DNA of 64,000 nucleotides. Source: Gemmatimonas sp. (GTDB lineage Bacteria > Gemmatimonadota > Gemmatimonadetes > Gemmatimonadales > Gemmatimonadaceae). Both the position numbers and the translations under genes were made by a program. The stretch covers positions 124,001 through 188,000 of the forward strand of contig NZ_JAPZSK010000004.1 in NCBI RefSeq assembly GCF_027531815.1. Reading direction: 5' to 3'. How positions within the stretch are numbered: position 1 is the stretch's first letter; the number at the start of each line of letters is the position of its first letter. The notes under the pieces were generated by a model. That model was given only the letters and a program-made list of their open reading frames with translations, was not told the origin of the DNA and ran no database searches. Positions 51,687 to 60,591 of this stretch are shown piece after piece.

Positions 51687-51863
51687 AAGAAATTCCGCCG
51701 AGCGCTCGCATTCTGGATTAAGGAAATCATTCGGCACCCCGATCGCGGCAATGGCGACCGTGCGCCAACCGCGGCATTGGCCCCTGCCCCCTGCCCCCCG
51801 CCCCCCAAGAGGGAGCGGCGGGCAGACGGCAAGGTGCCTATCCTGCTGCCTACGGCCTACTCA

Positions 51864-53384
51864 TTACCGCTTCAAGTTGATCAGCTCCTGCAGAAGCTCG
51901 TCGCTGGTCGAGACGACTTTGCCGTTCGCCTGGAACCCGCGCTGCGCCACGATCATGTTCGCGAATTCCTGTGCCAGGTCCACGTTGGACATTTCGAGGG
52001 CGCCGCTGGTGAGCTGCGACTGCGCGCCCTCGAGGGCGAAGCCGAGCACCCCCGAACCCGAGTTGGCCGATTCCTGGTACATGTTGTCGCCAATGCGGAG
52101 CAGGCCCGACGGATTGTTGAAGTCGGCCAGCACGATGCGCGCGAGGGGATTCGTGGTGCCGTTCGTGAAGAAGCCGGTGATGAGACCGAGCCGATCGATC
52201 GAGAAGTCCTGCAGGGTCCCGGCCGTGAAGCCGTTCTGGTCGCGCAACACGGCGGTGCTGGCGGTGGAGGCGAACTGCGTGAGGCCATTCACCCCGCCCC
52301 CCAACTTGAGGTCGATGCGCACTGCGTTGGCGCCCGGCACGGCGAAATTGAGCGACGCGACGACGTCCGTGTTGAGAATGCCCGACTGGTCGAAGTCGAA
52401 CGTCCCGCTGTTCTCGCTCGGCGTGGCCGTGGTGGGGCTCATGAAGTACCCCACGCGGATCACGGCGTTCGAGGGCATGCTGCTCGTGAACTGCAGGGCC
52501 GGCGGTGGGCCGGCAGTGAAGGAGAAGTCGGCAGGGGAGGCGTACTCCACGCCTGCCGGGCTGGACACCCGTACGTTCGCGGGCAGGATCTCGTAGCCGG
52601 CCGGTGGGACGGGCAGAGGGACGTTGCCCGGCGGCGAGCTGCCGTTCGTTTCGACTTCGAAGGTCTGTGCTGACGCCTTGGGATCGATCCGCCAATTCCA
52701 GGTGTTCGGGCCCGTCTTCCACATCTGCAGCTTCACGTCGTGCCGCGTGCCCTGTGAATCGAACACGCCGATCTGCGTCTCGGTCCACGCCTTCTCGTTG
52801 ATCGGATCGGCGCGGACCAGCGGATCATTGAAGTTGCCCTGGAAGATCGTCGCCGAGGCGTTGAGGTTACCGGCGAGCGTGGCTTCGGTGGTGGGCTTGG
52901 CCGACACCCGCTGGCCAAAGGGCAGCTTGATGTCCCGCATGCCATCCAGTGGCAAGCCGTTCTCGTACATGCGCCCCTGTACGATGAAGCCGTTCGCCGG
53001 GCTCACCAGCTGGCCGATGGCGTCGATCTGGAAATTGCCGGCGCGCGTGTAGAAGCTCTGGTTGCCTTTGCGCACCACGAAGAACGAGTCGCCCTGAATC
53101 GCGATGTCGGTGTTGAGCCCCGTCGTTTCGATGTTGCCCTGATTGAAGATCTGGTCGATGGAGCCGACCTGCATCCCGAGGCCGATCTGGATGGGATTGA
53201 TACCACCCTGATCACCGGGGGGACGGCTCGCACCCTGCAGGAGCTGCGCGAAGCCTTCCTTGAACGTGACGCGACCTGCCTTGAAGGCCACCGTGTTGAC
53301 GTTGGCGATGTTGTTGCCGATGACGTCCATGCGCACCTGGCTGTTGCGCAGGCCGGAGACGCCGGCGAAGAGAGAGCGAAGCAT
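51864..53384 (-). CDS. flgE: Flagellar hook protein FlgE
   Basis: 506-aa hook subunit. N-terminus MLRSLFAGVSGLRNSQVRMDVIGNNIANVNTVAFKAGRVTFKEGFAQLLQGASRPP and C-terminus LAQEFANMIVAQRGFQANGKVVSTSDELLQELINLKR are canonical. Longer than E. coli FlgE (402 aa) because of an enlarged central domain, as is common in diderms outside Proteobacteria. Follows flgD. Confidence 0.96.
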   Translation of the reverse strand: MLRSLFAGVSGLRNSQVRMDVIGNNIANVNTVAFKAGRVTFKEGFAQLLQGASRPPGDQGGINPIQIGLGMQVGSIDQIFNQGNIETTGLNTDIAIQGDSFFVVRKGNQSFYTRAGNFQIDAIGQLVSPANGFIVQGRMYENGLPLDGMRDIKLPFGQRVSAKPTTEATLAGNLNASATIFQGNFNDPLVRADPINEKAWTETQIGVFDSQGTRHDVKLQMWKTGPNTWNWRIDPKASAQTFEVETNGSSPPGNVPLPVPPAGYEILPANVRVSSPAGVEYASPADFSFTAGPPPALQFTSSMPSNAVIRVGYFMSPTTATPSENSGTFDFDQSGILNTDVVASLNFAVPGANAVRIDLKLGGGVNGLTQFASTASTAVLRDQNGFTAGTLQDFSIDRLGLITGFFTNGTTNPLARIVLADFNNPSGLLRIGDNMYQESANSGSGVLGFALEGAQSQLTSGALEMSNVDLAQEFANMIVAQRGFQANGKVVSTSDELLQELINLKR

Positions 53385-53397
53385 GTGTGAGTGATCC

Positions 53398-54237
53398 TCA
53401 GGCGCGGATTTGCGTGAGTTGCGACATCGGCAGGGTGAGCGAGTCGCCGATGATTAGGATGGGGTTGCCGTTCTCATACTTCATACCGGTGATCCGGCCG
53501 GCCGTGAACGTCTTGACGGCCTGGAACGGGCCGCCGGTGGCAGCGACCTCGAACTTGTAGGTGTACTGCCCGGCCGGGAGCTTGGGGTTGGAGAACAGGT
53601 TGCCCAGTTCGAACGACTGCTGGCCGGCCTTCGTGACCTCGACATTCGCGGTGCCGACGACCTCGCCCTTGCTGTTGGTCACCGTGACGCGTCCGGTGCC
53701 GACGCGGGTCCCCGTGTCCACCACGAGTGGCCCCAGGCCGTCACGATCGACGAAGACGGTGTTGCCCGGCGTCACCCCGATCTTGCCGACAGTGCCCATC
53801 GCCATCTGCCCCTCGATGAGTTGCGCGAGCTCGTCGGCCCGGGACTCCTGGGTTTCGCCAAGCGTCGTGATGGCGTCGACGATCTCCGCATCGCGGGTCG
53901 CCTGGGCCTCCAAGCTCTTGTTGATCTGGAGCAGTTGCTCGACGGAAGAGAACTGCGCCAGCTGCGCAGCCATATCCTTGCCATCCATCGGATTGAGCGG
54001 ATCCTGATTCTTGAGTTGGGAGACGAGCAGCTTGAGAAACTCGTCGCGCCCCATGGCTTTCGGATTCGCCGGCAGCGCCCGGGGTGCGGAAGGCTGGGCT
54101 GGACCAACCGGTGGCTGAGCGGGAGTGGCTGGACCAACCGGTGGCTGAGCGGGAGTCGTGGGGGTGGTAGGGGGGGGGGTCGGGCCGGTCGTATTGAACG
54201 CCGGCGGCGCGAACGGGGGGCGAACGGCACTGATCAT
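53398..54237 (-). CDS. flgD: Hook-cap protein FlgD
   Basis: 279-aa hook scaffolding cap. The N-terminal ~60 residues are Pro-rich with a perfectly repeated TPAQPPVGPA unit. The FlgD core follows: MGRDEFLKLLVSQLKNQDPLNPMDGKDMAAQLAQFSSVEQLLQINKSLE. Next come the FLG-FnIII/TUDOR parts (ATGGPFQAVKTFTAGRITGMKYENG). The ATG overlaps the fliK stop. A C10 tract in the Pro-rich part can cause slippage. Confidence 0.93.
   Translation of the reverse strand: MISAVRPPFAPPAFNTTGPTPPPTTPTTPAQPPVGPATPAQPPVGPAQPSAPRALPANPKAMGRDEFLKLLVSQLKNQDPLNPMDGKDMAAQLAQFSSVEQLLQINKSLEAQATRDAEIVDAITTLGETQESRADELAQLIEGQMAMGTVGKIGVTPGNTVFVDRDGLGPLVVDTGTRVGTGRVTVTNSKGEVVGTANVEVTKAGQQSFELGNLFSNPKLPAGQYTYKFEVAATGGPFQAVKTFTAGRITGMKYENGNPILIIGDSLTLPMSQLTQIRA
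54097..54156. repeat. Perfect 30-bp tandem duplication in flgD
   Basis: Two identical 30-bp copies encode TPAQPPVGPA twice. In-frame, so the count can vary without frameshift. Confidence 0.9.
54170..54179. repeat. Homopolymer G10 (C10 on coding strand) in flgD
   Basis: Ten consecutive guanines near the 5' end of flgD, encoding P-P-P. Such tracts slip; any change not divisible by three would truncate the hook cap. Confidence 0.85.
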
Positions 54238-56306
54238 GTTGGCGTACCGAAGAGGAAGTCGGGGCGCGGGCGCTGGCGATCCTGCTGCTGATCGCGCTGC
54301 TCCCGCTGATCACGGGCGCGCGCGCCCTGCTCGCGGCGCGTCTGCTCCTGGTCCCACTCGCGCGCAGGGTTGCGTTCACGTTGCCCGTTGGCGTTGGAAC
54401 CATCCTGCGCATTGGCCGACGTGGCGACCGTCACCTTCGCGGGATCCCGGTCGCTGCTCACCGCCCGTAGGGTCTCGGTGGTATCCGGCGGCATGCGTCC
54501 GCTGATCGTCACCGAATCACTTTCGAGACCATGCCGGCCCAGCGCGTCCTGCAGGTCGGCCGTGCGCAGCCGGAGGCGGTCGGCCGTCGCGGCGTCGGTG
54601 CTGATCTGCGTGCTCACGACGCTGCCGCGCAGGTCCACCGTGACCTGTTGCGTCACGCCGTTGGCACCTTCGACGTTGAGCGTCATGCGACTGAGTGGCG
54701 ATGCCGGAGCGTCGGCCCGCAGTGCCTGAATCTCCGACACGCGCTGCGCCTGCGTACCAGTGATGCTTGCCGACGCACTGGGGGCTGCAGACGACCCGAG
54801 GCGCTCGCTGGCGGCCATCGCGTGGGCGCCGAGCGACAACGCGCCATAGCTGTCGGCGCCCTCGCTCCGCGTCGCGCGCTCGGCTTTGCGGCTGCTGGCG
54901 AGCGACGAGGCGTGCTCGCCGTGGCCACCCTGTCCGGACGACTGTCCGTGGGGCTGCTGGTCGGTGTGAGTGGCGAGCGACGCGCCGGTCGCACTGGAGA
55001 CCGCGCCCGCCACGACCGGAGTCGTCGGACCGGCCGCGTCGGCAGGACGGGCAGTACTGGCCACCTGGGCTACGCCGGCCACCTGGGCGACCCCGGCGGC
55101 ACTCGACGGGCCGACGACGGCGGCACTCCGCGCCGACGTTGCGGCGCGCTGCGCGTCCACGCGCGCGGTCAGGTCGGCGGGCATGTCCGGCCCCTTCGCC
55201 AGTTCGAGATGGCCAGGATCCTTCATGCCGAGTGTTCGCAGTCCTTCCTCGCGGGCGATGCGCTGCAGTCGCGCGTACCCGGTCGGGCTGTCCCACGAGC
55301 CGTCGATGATCACGTCCACGGCCTCGCCGCGCGTGTGCGCCGAGTCGCGGGTCCAGGTGACCACCGGTCCGCTGCGTGTGCGCCCCTGTGCGTACAGCCA
55401 ATCCTGGCGCTCCTGGGAGCGGGTAGACTCCACGACCTGCACATCGTGGCCGTACTCGTTCCTCATGCGATCGATCACGCGTTGCACACGGCCGCGCAGT
55501 TCGGCCGAGACCGCCTCGAGATCGCGCGTGGGCGAGGTCGGTTCGGTGGCGCTGGCCACAGGTGCAGCGACCCGTGCCCCTTCCGCGAGGGTACCGGCCG
55601 CCGCGAGTGAGCCGCTATCGACTTCCGCCAAGAGCTCTCGCGCCAGCGCCTTGGCGCTTTTGCGCGCACCCGCCGTGTCTGCGAGCTGTAGACCGGCACT
55701 GGTGCCGGCCTGCGCGAGCATGGCATCGAGGGCGGCGCGGACGTCCGCCCCGCGGGCGTCGCCGACCGCCAGCAGCTGCTCCACGGAGGCGCCGCGCCCC
55801 GTGGATGCCCCCACGAAGGCATCAAGGGGGCGCGCATCAGTGACCGGTGCGGCGAACATAGGCGCCGCCACCACTGGCGCGGCCATCATTGGCGCGGCCA
55901 CCACTGGCGCGGCCACCACTGGCGCGGCAGCGGCGCTGCTCGGGTGCAGGATGTCGCTGCGCGCCTCCCGGGGTAGTTGCAGCAGACCATGCCGCAGGGC
56001 CTCCTCCGCCGCAGTGCCGTCCTCGGGCCCTGCCCCGAAGCCCAGGGAGAGCTCCTGCTCCGGGAGTGGCGGCACGGGATCGGCGCGCCGCACGTCGCTC
56101 TGGCCAGCCAGCAGGGCCAGCAGCTGCGCAAATGCCGTCCGGCCGGTAGGCGGGGTCCCATCGTTGTCGGCGAGCGACGGGCCATCGACCACGCCGTCGC
56201 GGCGACCGACGCGCTCGGCGCCGGGCGCCAGACCAAGGCGGTCGGTACGTGGGGGCTGGTGGGTGTCCGCCCGGTGCGTCGGCGACATCAAAAGCAGGTC
56301 GCTCAT
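54234..56306 (-). CDS. fliK: Hook-length control protein FliK with internal M15-like endopeptidase domain
   Basis: 690 aa. The N-terminal ~260 residues are low complexity and include a 15-bp repeat (AAPVV units). Residues ~266-372 form an M15-type D,D/L,D-endopeptidase-like domain. It contains STRSQERQDWLYAQGRTR (CwlK-like), then SAHTRGEAVDV with H324 and D331, and MKDPGHLEL with D363 and H366. This matches the H-x6-D plus D-x2-H zinc/catalytic pattern. The C-terminal Flg_hook domain (residues ~530-605: PLSRMTLNVEGANG, VSTQISTDAATADRLRLRTADL) marks FliK. A hydrolase inside FliK is not part of the usual family. Confidence 0.85.
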   Translation of the reverse strand: MSDLLLMSPTHRADTHQPPRTDRLGLAPGAERVGRRDGVVDGPSLADNDGTPPTGRTAFAQLLALLAGQSDVRRADPVPPLPEQELSLGFGAGPEDGTAAEEALRHGLLQLPREARSDILHPSSAAAAPVVAAPVVAAPMMAAPVVAAPMFAAPVTDARPLDAFVGASTGRGASVEQLLAVGDARGADVRAALDAMLAQAGTSAGLQLADTAGARKSAKALARELLAEVDSGSLAAAGTLAEGARVAAPVASATEPTSPTRDLEAVSAELRGRVQRVIDRMRNEYGHDVQVVESTRSQERQDWLYAQGRTRSGPVVTWTRDSAHTRGEAVDVIIDGSWDSPTGYARLQRIAREEGLRTLGMKDPGHLELAKGPDMPADLTARVDAQRAATSARSAAVVGPSSAAGVAQVAGVAQVASTARPADAAGPTTPVVAGAVSSATGASLATHTDQQPHGQSSGQGGHGEHASSLASSRKAERATRSEGADSYGALSLGAHAMAASERLGSSAAPSASASITGTQAQRVSEIQALRADAPASPLSRMTLNVEGANGVTQQVTVDLRGSVVSTQISTDAATADRLRLRTADLQDALGRHGLESDSVTISGRMPPDTTETLRAVSSDRDPAKVTVATSANAQDGSNANGQRERNPAREWDQEQTRREQGARARDQREQRDQQQDRQRPRPDFLFGTPT
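55861..55930. repeat. 15-bp tandem repeat in fliK
   Basis: Four and two-thirds near-identical copies of a GGCGCGGCCACCACT-like unit encode the VVAAP/MMAAP stretch (residues ~126-155) of FliK. Confidence 0.85.
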
Positions 56307-56962
56307 GGCTTGACGACGCCCTTGGTGATGGCAGCCGAGCGTGCTGCCGGCAGCGTGGAGAGGATGGCCGCGGCCTGACGGTCGCTCATCATGGCGAGGA
56401 TGGCGCGAATGTCCCCGTCGGTCATCTGTTCGAGCACCTTGGCCGCGTCCTTGGGCGTCATGGCGCCGAAGATCTTGGCGAGCCGGGCCTCCGGGAGCGT
56501 GGTCTGTAACGCCTGATCCCGCGCCGCCTTTGCCGAGGCCGCCGCGTTGGCCGTGCTCGCCACCGGCTTCGCGTCGGGGGCCGGCTTCGTGACGGGCGCG
56601 GGCTTCGCCTCCGGTGCCGCGTGCGACGCCTCGGCGGCGGCCCGGGCCACGGCGGCCGGGCCCTTCTCTGGGGCGCCGTGCACGGCCGGCGCGTGGACCG
56701 TCCCGCTCTGTCGCGCGGCTTCGAGTGCCCGCAGGCTGTCGGCCGGCGTCATCAGCGCCTGCTCGGCCAACGATGCGCTGTCGCCGCTGGCGGCATGGCC
56801 GACACTATCGTGCGCCGCCGAGTCCGCCTTCGCCTCGGCCATCGCCGCGCGGCGCGTCGAATCGGCGACGAACGTGGCGGAGGCCTTCATGTACGCGTAC
56901 CCCGACCCGCCGCCAAGTCCGGCCAGCAGTCCGATCGCTATCGGGATGAGCATCGCCTTCAT
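56303..56962 (-). CDS. motE: MotE/MgtE-N-like flagellar protein
   Basis: 219 aa from the ATG at 56960-56962 (a TTG one codon upstream is possible). An N-terminal membrane helix (LIPIAIGLLAGLGGGSGYAYM), an Ala/Lys/Pro-rich spacer, and a C-terminal helical domain LAKIFGAMTPKDAAKVLEQMTDGDIRAILAMMSDRQAAAILSTL. This is the MgtE-N/MotE fold seen in flagellar operons next to fliJ/fliK and in the MotC chaperone. The stop overlaps the fliK start (ATGA). Confidence 0.8.
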   Translation of the reverse strand: MKAMLIPIAIGLLAGLGGGSGYAYMKASATFVADSTRRAAMAEAKADSAAHDSVGHAASGDSASLAEQALMTPADSLRALEAARQSGTVHAPAVHGAPEKGPAAVARAAAEASHAAPEAKPAPVTKPAPDAKPVASTANAAASAKAARDQALQTTLPEARLAKIFGAMTPKDAAKVLEQMTDGDIRAILAMMSDRQAAAILSTLPAARSAAITKGVVKP

Positions 56963-56986
56963 CAAATCATTCCGTTCGTGGAGGGG

Positions 56987-57463
56987 TCATCCGGCATTCT
57001 CTGCCGGGGCAGTGGTCGTTTCTTCCTGCTTGCGCGCAAACTGCGTGAGGGCCGCTTCGTCCATCTGCGCCCGGTCCCGAGCCGCTGTTTCCGCACGCCA
57101 CACCTCGGTGTGACGCTCCTTCAGTCGGTCGAGAACGCGCCGGTCCCGCGCCGCTTCCTCGAGTGTCATCCTGGCCTTGTGGACCCCTGCGTCCGCCAGC
57201 TCGCAGACGTCGGTGGCGACCACCAATCGTTCGTCGAGAGAAGCGAGAACCGTGCCAAGCTGCTGGAGATGGCCGATCCGTGTTTCACGCCGCGCGACGT
57301 GGTGCAAGTGGGCGTGCGAGTCGGCGCGCAGGGCGGCGATGGCCTCCCGGGCCTGCACCGCTTGCACCGCCACGTCCTGTGCAGCCGCGAGCTCGCGCGC
57401 CTTCGCCTGTTCGTGTTGTTCGCGCAGCTCGAGGAGGCGCTGCAGTCGGAACCGGAAGTTCAC
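56987..57463 (-). CDS. fliJ: Flagellar export protein FliJ
   Basis: 158 aa. Starts FRFRLQRLLELREQHEQAKARELAAAQ, the FliJ opening, followed by a continuous antiparallel coiled coil (LKERHTEVWRAETAARDRAQMDEAALTQFARKQ). GTG start at 57461-57463. It is the ATPase-complex stalk that couples FliI to the export gate; it lies right after fliI. Confidence 0.9.
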   Translation of the reverse strand: MNFRFRLQRLLELREQHEQAKARELAAAQDVAVQAVQAREAIAALRADSHAHLHHVARRETRIGHLQQLGTVLASLDERLVVATDVCELADAGVHKARMTLEEAARDRRVLDRLKERHTEVWRAETAARDRAQMDEAALTQFARKQEETTTAPAENAG

Positions 57464-57473
57464 CGATCGTTGC

Positions 57474-58862
57474 CTAGCGGCGGCGCACGGACGCGTCGAT
57501 CGCCTCGGCGATCTGCGTCAGCTGGGCGTACGTGTCGCCGTAGTGGGTGATCTCATCGGGGCGCTGCTGCAGGAACTCGAGGACCTTGTGCCGATAGGCA
57601 ATGGCGGCGTCCACGTACGGGTCACTGCCCTGCTGATAGGCGCCGACCATGATGAGGTCCTCCTTTTCCCGATACGCTGCCTCCAGGCGCAACATGGCCC
57701 CGCCGGCCCGCCGCTGGGTCTCGTTGATGATGTGATCCTTCACGCGGCTCTTGGAATCGAGCACGTCGATGGCAGGAAAGTGATTCTGCGCCGCCAACCG
57801 CCGGGTGAGCACGATGTGGCCATCGAGGATCGACCGTGTGGCGTCGGCCACCGGCTCGTTGAAATCGTCGCCGTCCACGAGGACCGTGTAGATGCCGGTG
57901 ATGCCCCCGCGCTCGCCGTTGCCGGCCCGCTCGAGCAGCCGCGGCAGGTTGGCGAACACGGATGGCGGATAGCCCTTGGTCGTGGGCGGTTCACCGGTGG
58001 CGAGACCGATTTCGCGCCACGCCATCGCGACGCGCGTGACCGAGTCCACCATGAGCAGCACCTGCTTGCCCTGATCGCGGAAGTATTCCGCGATGGCCGT
58101 GGCCACGAGCGCCCCGCGGGCGCGCACGAGCGCCGCCTGATCGCCGGTCGCGACGATGACGACGGAGCGGGCGAGGCCTTCCGCGCCGAGCGAGTGTTCA
58201 AGGAACTCGCGCACCTCACGGCCACGCTCACCAAGCAGGGCGATCACGTTCACATCGGCCTGCGCATGCCGCGCGATCATGCCCAGCATGGTGCTCTTGC
58301 CCACCCCGGACCCGGCGAAGATACCGACACGCTGGCCGCTGCCGATCGTGAGCAGTCCGTCGATGGCGCGCACGCCGGTTTCCAGGGGCCGCTCGATCGT
58401 TTCGCGCTGGAGGGGATTGGGGGGCTCGGCGGAGAGCGGCACGCGCTCCACCGTGTCGAGTTTGCCCTTGCCGTCGATGGGATGGCCGAGCCCATTGAGG
58501 ACGCGACCAAGGAGGCCGGGGCCGACGTCGACACCGAAGGAGCGCCCGAGCGGCTGCACGCTCGCGCCGGCGTGCAGTCCGTCGAGTTCGCCGAGCGGCA
58601 TGAGCAGGACGCTGCGCTCGTTGAACCCCACCACTTCGGCGAGCACCGAACGATCGCGGGAGTGGCTGGTGATGCGGCACAGCGATCCGAGTCCCGCGTC
58701 GATGCCGGTGGCTTCGACCACGAGGCCGACGACGCGGGTGACGCGGCCGTACTCGGCAAAGCGTTCGGTGTGCGCGACGCGGTCGATGAGCAGGTCGAGG
58801 GTGGGGGTGCCGGGGGCGTGGTGGTCAGCGACGAGGTCGGGGGTGACGAACGCGGGAAGCAT
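57474..58862 (-). CDS. fliI: Flagellar export ATPase FliI
   Basis: 462-aa hexameric ATPase. Walker A FAGSGVGKST is at residues 182-191. SVTRVAMAWREIGLATGEPPTTKGYPPSVFANLPRLLERAGN is the conserved catalytic region, with VLVDGDDFNEPVAD nearby. It energises export of rod, hook and filament subunits. Works with FliH (next gene upstream) and FliJ. Confidence 0.97.
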   Translation of the reverse strand: MLPAFVTPDLVADHHAPGTPTLDLLIDRVAHTERFAEYGRVTRVVGLVVEATGIDAGLGSLCRITSHSRDRSVLAEVVGFNERSVLLMPLGELDGLHAGASVQPLGRSFGVDVGPGLLGRVLNGLGHPIDGKGKLDTVERVPLSAEPPNPLQRETIERPLETGVRAIDGLLTIGSGQRVGIFAGSGVGKSTMLGMIARHAQADVNVIALLGERGREVREFLEHSLGAEGLARSVVIVATGDQAALVRARGALVATAIAEYFRDQGKQVLLMVDSVTRVAMAWREIGLATGEPPTTKGYPPSVFANLPRLLERAGNGERGGITGIYTVLVDGDDFNEPVADATRSILDGHIVLTRRLAAQNHFPAIDVLDSKSRVKDHIINETQRRAGGAMLRLEAAYREKEDLIMVGAYQQGSDPYVDAAIAYRHKVLEFLQQRPDEITHYGDTYAQLTQIAEAIDASVRRR

Positions 58863-58874
58863 GAGCCGTCTCCG

Positions 58875-59534
58875 TCAGGCCTGGATGCGGGCGATGCTGC
58901 GATACAGGCGTTCAAGCGCCGTATCCACGCGGCCGTCGACGATGCGCTCCCGCCCTTCGGTGAGGCAGCCACCGCGCTCGATCGAGGCGTCGCCGATCCA
59001 GCGCAGGGCTCGCGCCCCGCTACCGTCGGTGTCCGTGTCGAGAACGGCCTGGCACGTGGCGAGGTCCTCCGGTGCCACGCGAATCGTGATTTCCTGATCC
59101 AGCGGATACTGCGCGACCGCGTGTCGAACGAGCGTCGTCACGAAAGACGGATCGACGATGACCTCGTGGTGCACGAGGTGGCGGGCCACGCTCACGGCGA
59201 GCGCCGCGATGTTCTCCTCGATGTTGCCAACCCAGCGGGACTCGTGAATCCGCACCGACTGTGCGGCTTCATGGAGCATGCCGAGGGCGGTGCGCAACGC
59301 TGGCTCGACCATGGCCCGGGCCGCGCGCTCACCGTCGGCGCGGCCACGGGCGTAGGCATCTGCCTCGAGACGGGCCCGCTCGGCGGCGAGGCGGACCTCG
59401 CGTTCCGCCTCCAGGGCGCCGGGATCCCGCTCCTCGCCGCTCGGGCTGGACTCGGCAGTGGACGTCGACGCGAAGAACACGTCGTGGACCACGAACTCGT
59501 CGAGGGACCAGGGGGTCGCGTGCATGCGGTTCAT
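58875..59534 (-). CDS. fliH: Flagellar assembly protein FliH
   Basis: 219 aa. An N-terminal coiled region (LEAEREVRLAAERARLEADAYARGRADGERAA) is followed by the C-terminal FliH/YscL domain VSVARHLVHHEVIVDPSFVTTLVRHAVAQYPLDQEITIRVAPEDL and GGCLTEGRERIVDGRVDTALERL. It regulates FliI. The order fliG-fliH-fliI supports the call. Confidence 0.92.
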   Translation of the reverse strand: MNRMHATPWSLDEFVVHDVFFASTSTAESSPSGEERDPGALEAEREVRLAAERARLEADAYARGRADGERAARAMVEPALRTALGMLHEAAQSVRIHESRWVGNIEENIAALAVSVARHLVHHEVIVDPSFVTTLVRHAVAQYPLDQEITIRVAPEDLATCQAVLDTDTDGSGARALRWIGDASIERGGCLTEGRERIVDGRVDTALERLYRSIARIQA

Positions 59535-59535
59535 C

Positions 59536-60576
59536 TCAGACGAGCAAGTCGTCGGAGCCGCCGCTCAGCACGATCTCGCCCGTCTCCTCGAGCGCGCGGA
59601 CCTTGCTGACGATGTCGGTCTGCGCAGCCTCCACGTCGCGCATCCTGACGGGGCCGAGGAACTCCATGGCCTCCTTGAGGCCGGCCACGGCGCGCTGCGA
59701 CATGGTACCCATGATCTTGGTTTTGAGTTCGGGGCTCGCCGCCTTGAGGGCGAGGGAGAGCTGCTTGATGTCCACCTCGCGGAGCAGGCGTTGCAGCGAC
59801 TTGTCGTCGAGCGAGCCGAGATCCTCGAAGACGAACATGAGATTCTTGATCTGGTCGCTGAGCTGCGTGTCCTTCTCGGAAACCTGGTCGAGCACTTCCT
59901 TTTCGAGCGAGCTGCTGACGAGGTTGAGGACCGCGGCCACGGCGGCGGGACCGCCAACGGTCGACATGCCCTGCGAAAAGGACAGATCGGCCTCGTTGCC
60001 GATGAAGCGCTCCACGAGCGAGATCATCTCGGGCGAGACCTTCTCCATCTTGGCGACGCGATACATGACCTCGCCGCTCAGCACCGGATCGAACTCGCGG
60101 ATGATGGCGGAGACGTGGGCCGGATCGAGGTGGGCCAGGATGAGGGCGATCGTCTGGGGGTGCTCGCCGCGCAGCGTGTTGCCAAGCTGCTGCGGGTCGG
60201 CCCGCCGCAGGCGTCCGAAGCGATCGCTGTCGGCAATCTGCCCCTGGATGCGCTTGAGGATCTGCTGCGCCTTGGCCACGCCGAAGGCCTTCTCGAGCAC
60301 GTCCTTGGCGAGTTCGACACCGCCGGTAGTCAGCGAGTCCACGCCAATGGTGGTCTCCATCCACTCGCCCAGCACAAACTCCACCGTCTCAGGCGGTACG
60401 CGGTCGAGCTGCGCCATTTCGAGCGCTACGATCTCGGCTTCCTCGGGGGCCAGATTGCCGGTGAGCTTGGCGGCCACTTCGGCGCCGATCACCATGCAGA
60501 CGATGGCGACCTTCTGACGTCCAGTCAGGCGTTCCGGCGCCCAACGGTCAGCGGAATGTTTGGCGAGAGCAATCAT
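59536..60576 (-). CDS. fliG: Flagellar motor switch protein FliG
   Basis: 346-aa rotor protein. N-terminal KVAIVCMVIGAEVAAKLTGNLAPEEAEIVALEMAQLD and the FliG-M EHPQTIALILAHLDPAHVSAIIREFDP (EHPQ). The C-terminal torque domain has VFEDLGSLDDKSLQRLLREVDIKQLSLALKAASPELKTKIMGTMSQRAV. Charged stator-contact residues are conserved. The gene starts 15 bp after the fliF stop. Confidence 0.97.
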   Translation of the reverse strand: MIALAKHSADRWAPERLTGRQKVAIVCMVIGAEVAAKLTGNLAPEEAEIVALEMAQLDRVPPETVEFVLGEWMETTIGVDSLTTGGVELAKDVLEKAFGVAKAQQILKRIQGQIADSDRFGRLRRADPQQLGNTLRGEHPQTIALILAHLDPAHVSAIIREFDPVLSGEVMYRVAKMEKVSPEMISLVERFIGNEADLSFSQGMSTVGGPAAVAAVLNLVSSSLEKEVLDQVSEKDTQLSDQIKNLMFVFEDLGSLDDKSLQRLLREVDIKQLSLALKAASPELKTKIMGTMSQRAVAGLKEAMEFLGPVRMRDVEAAQTDIVSKVRALEETGEIVLSGGSDDLLV

Positions 60577-60591
60577 GGTGGGAAACCTGGC

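Larger units (their letters stand above)
51496..51863. other. Intergenic region upstream of fliL
   Basis: 368-bp gap. It contains the sigma-54 promoter (51537-51552), dyad element C (51580-51606) and a hairpin with TTTTT (51659-51686) that may end the flgE transcript. The remaining bases up to 51863 show only a C-rich purine-poor run (51781-51807) and no ORF. Confidence 0.9.
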
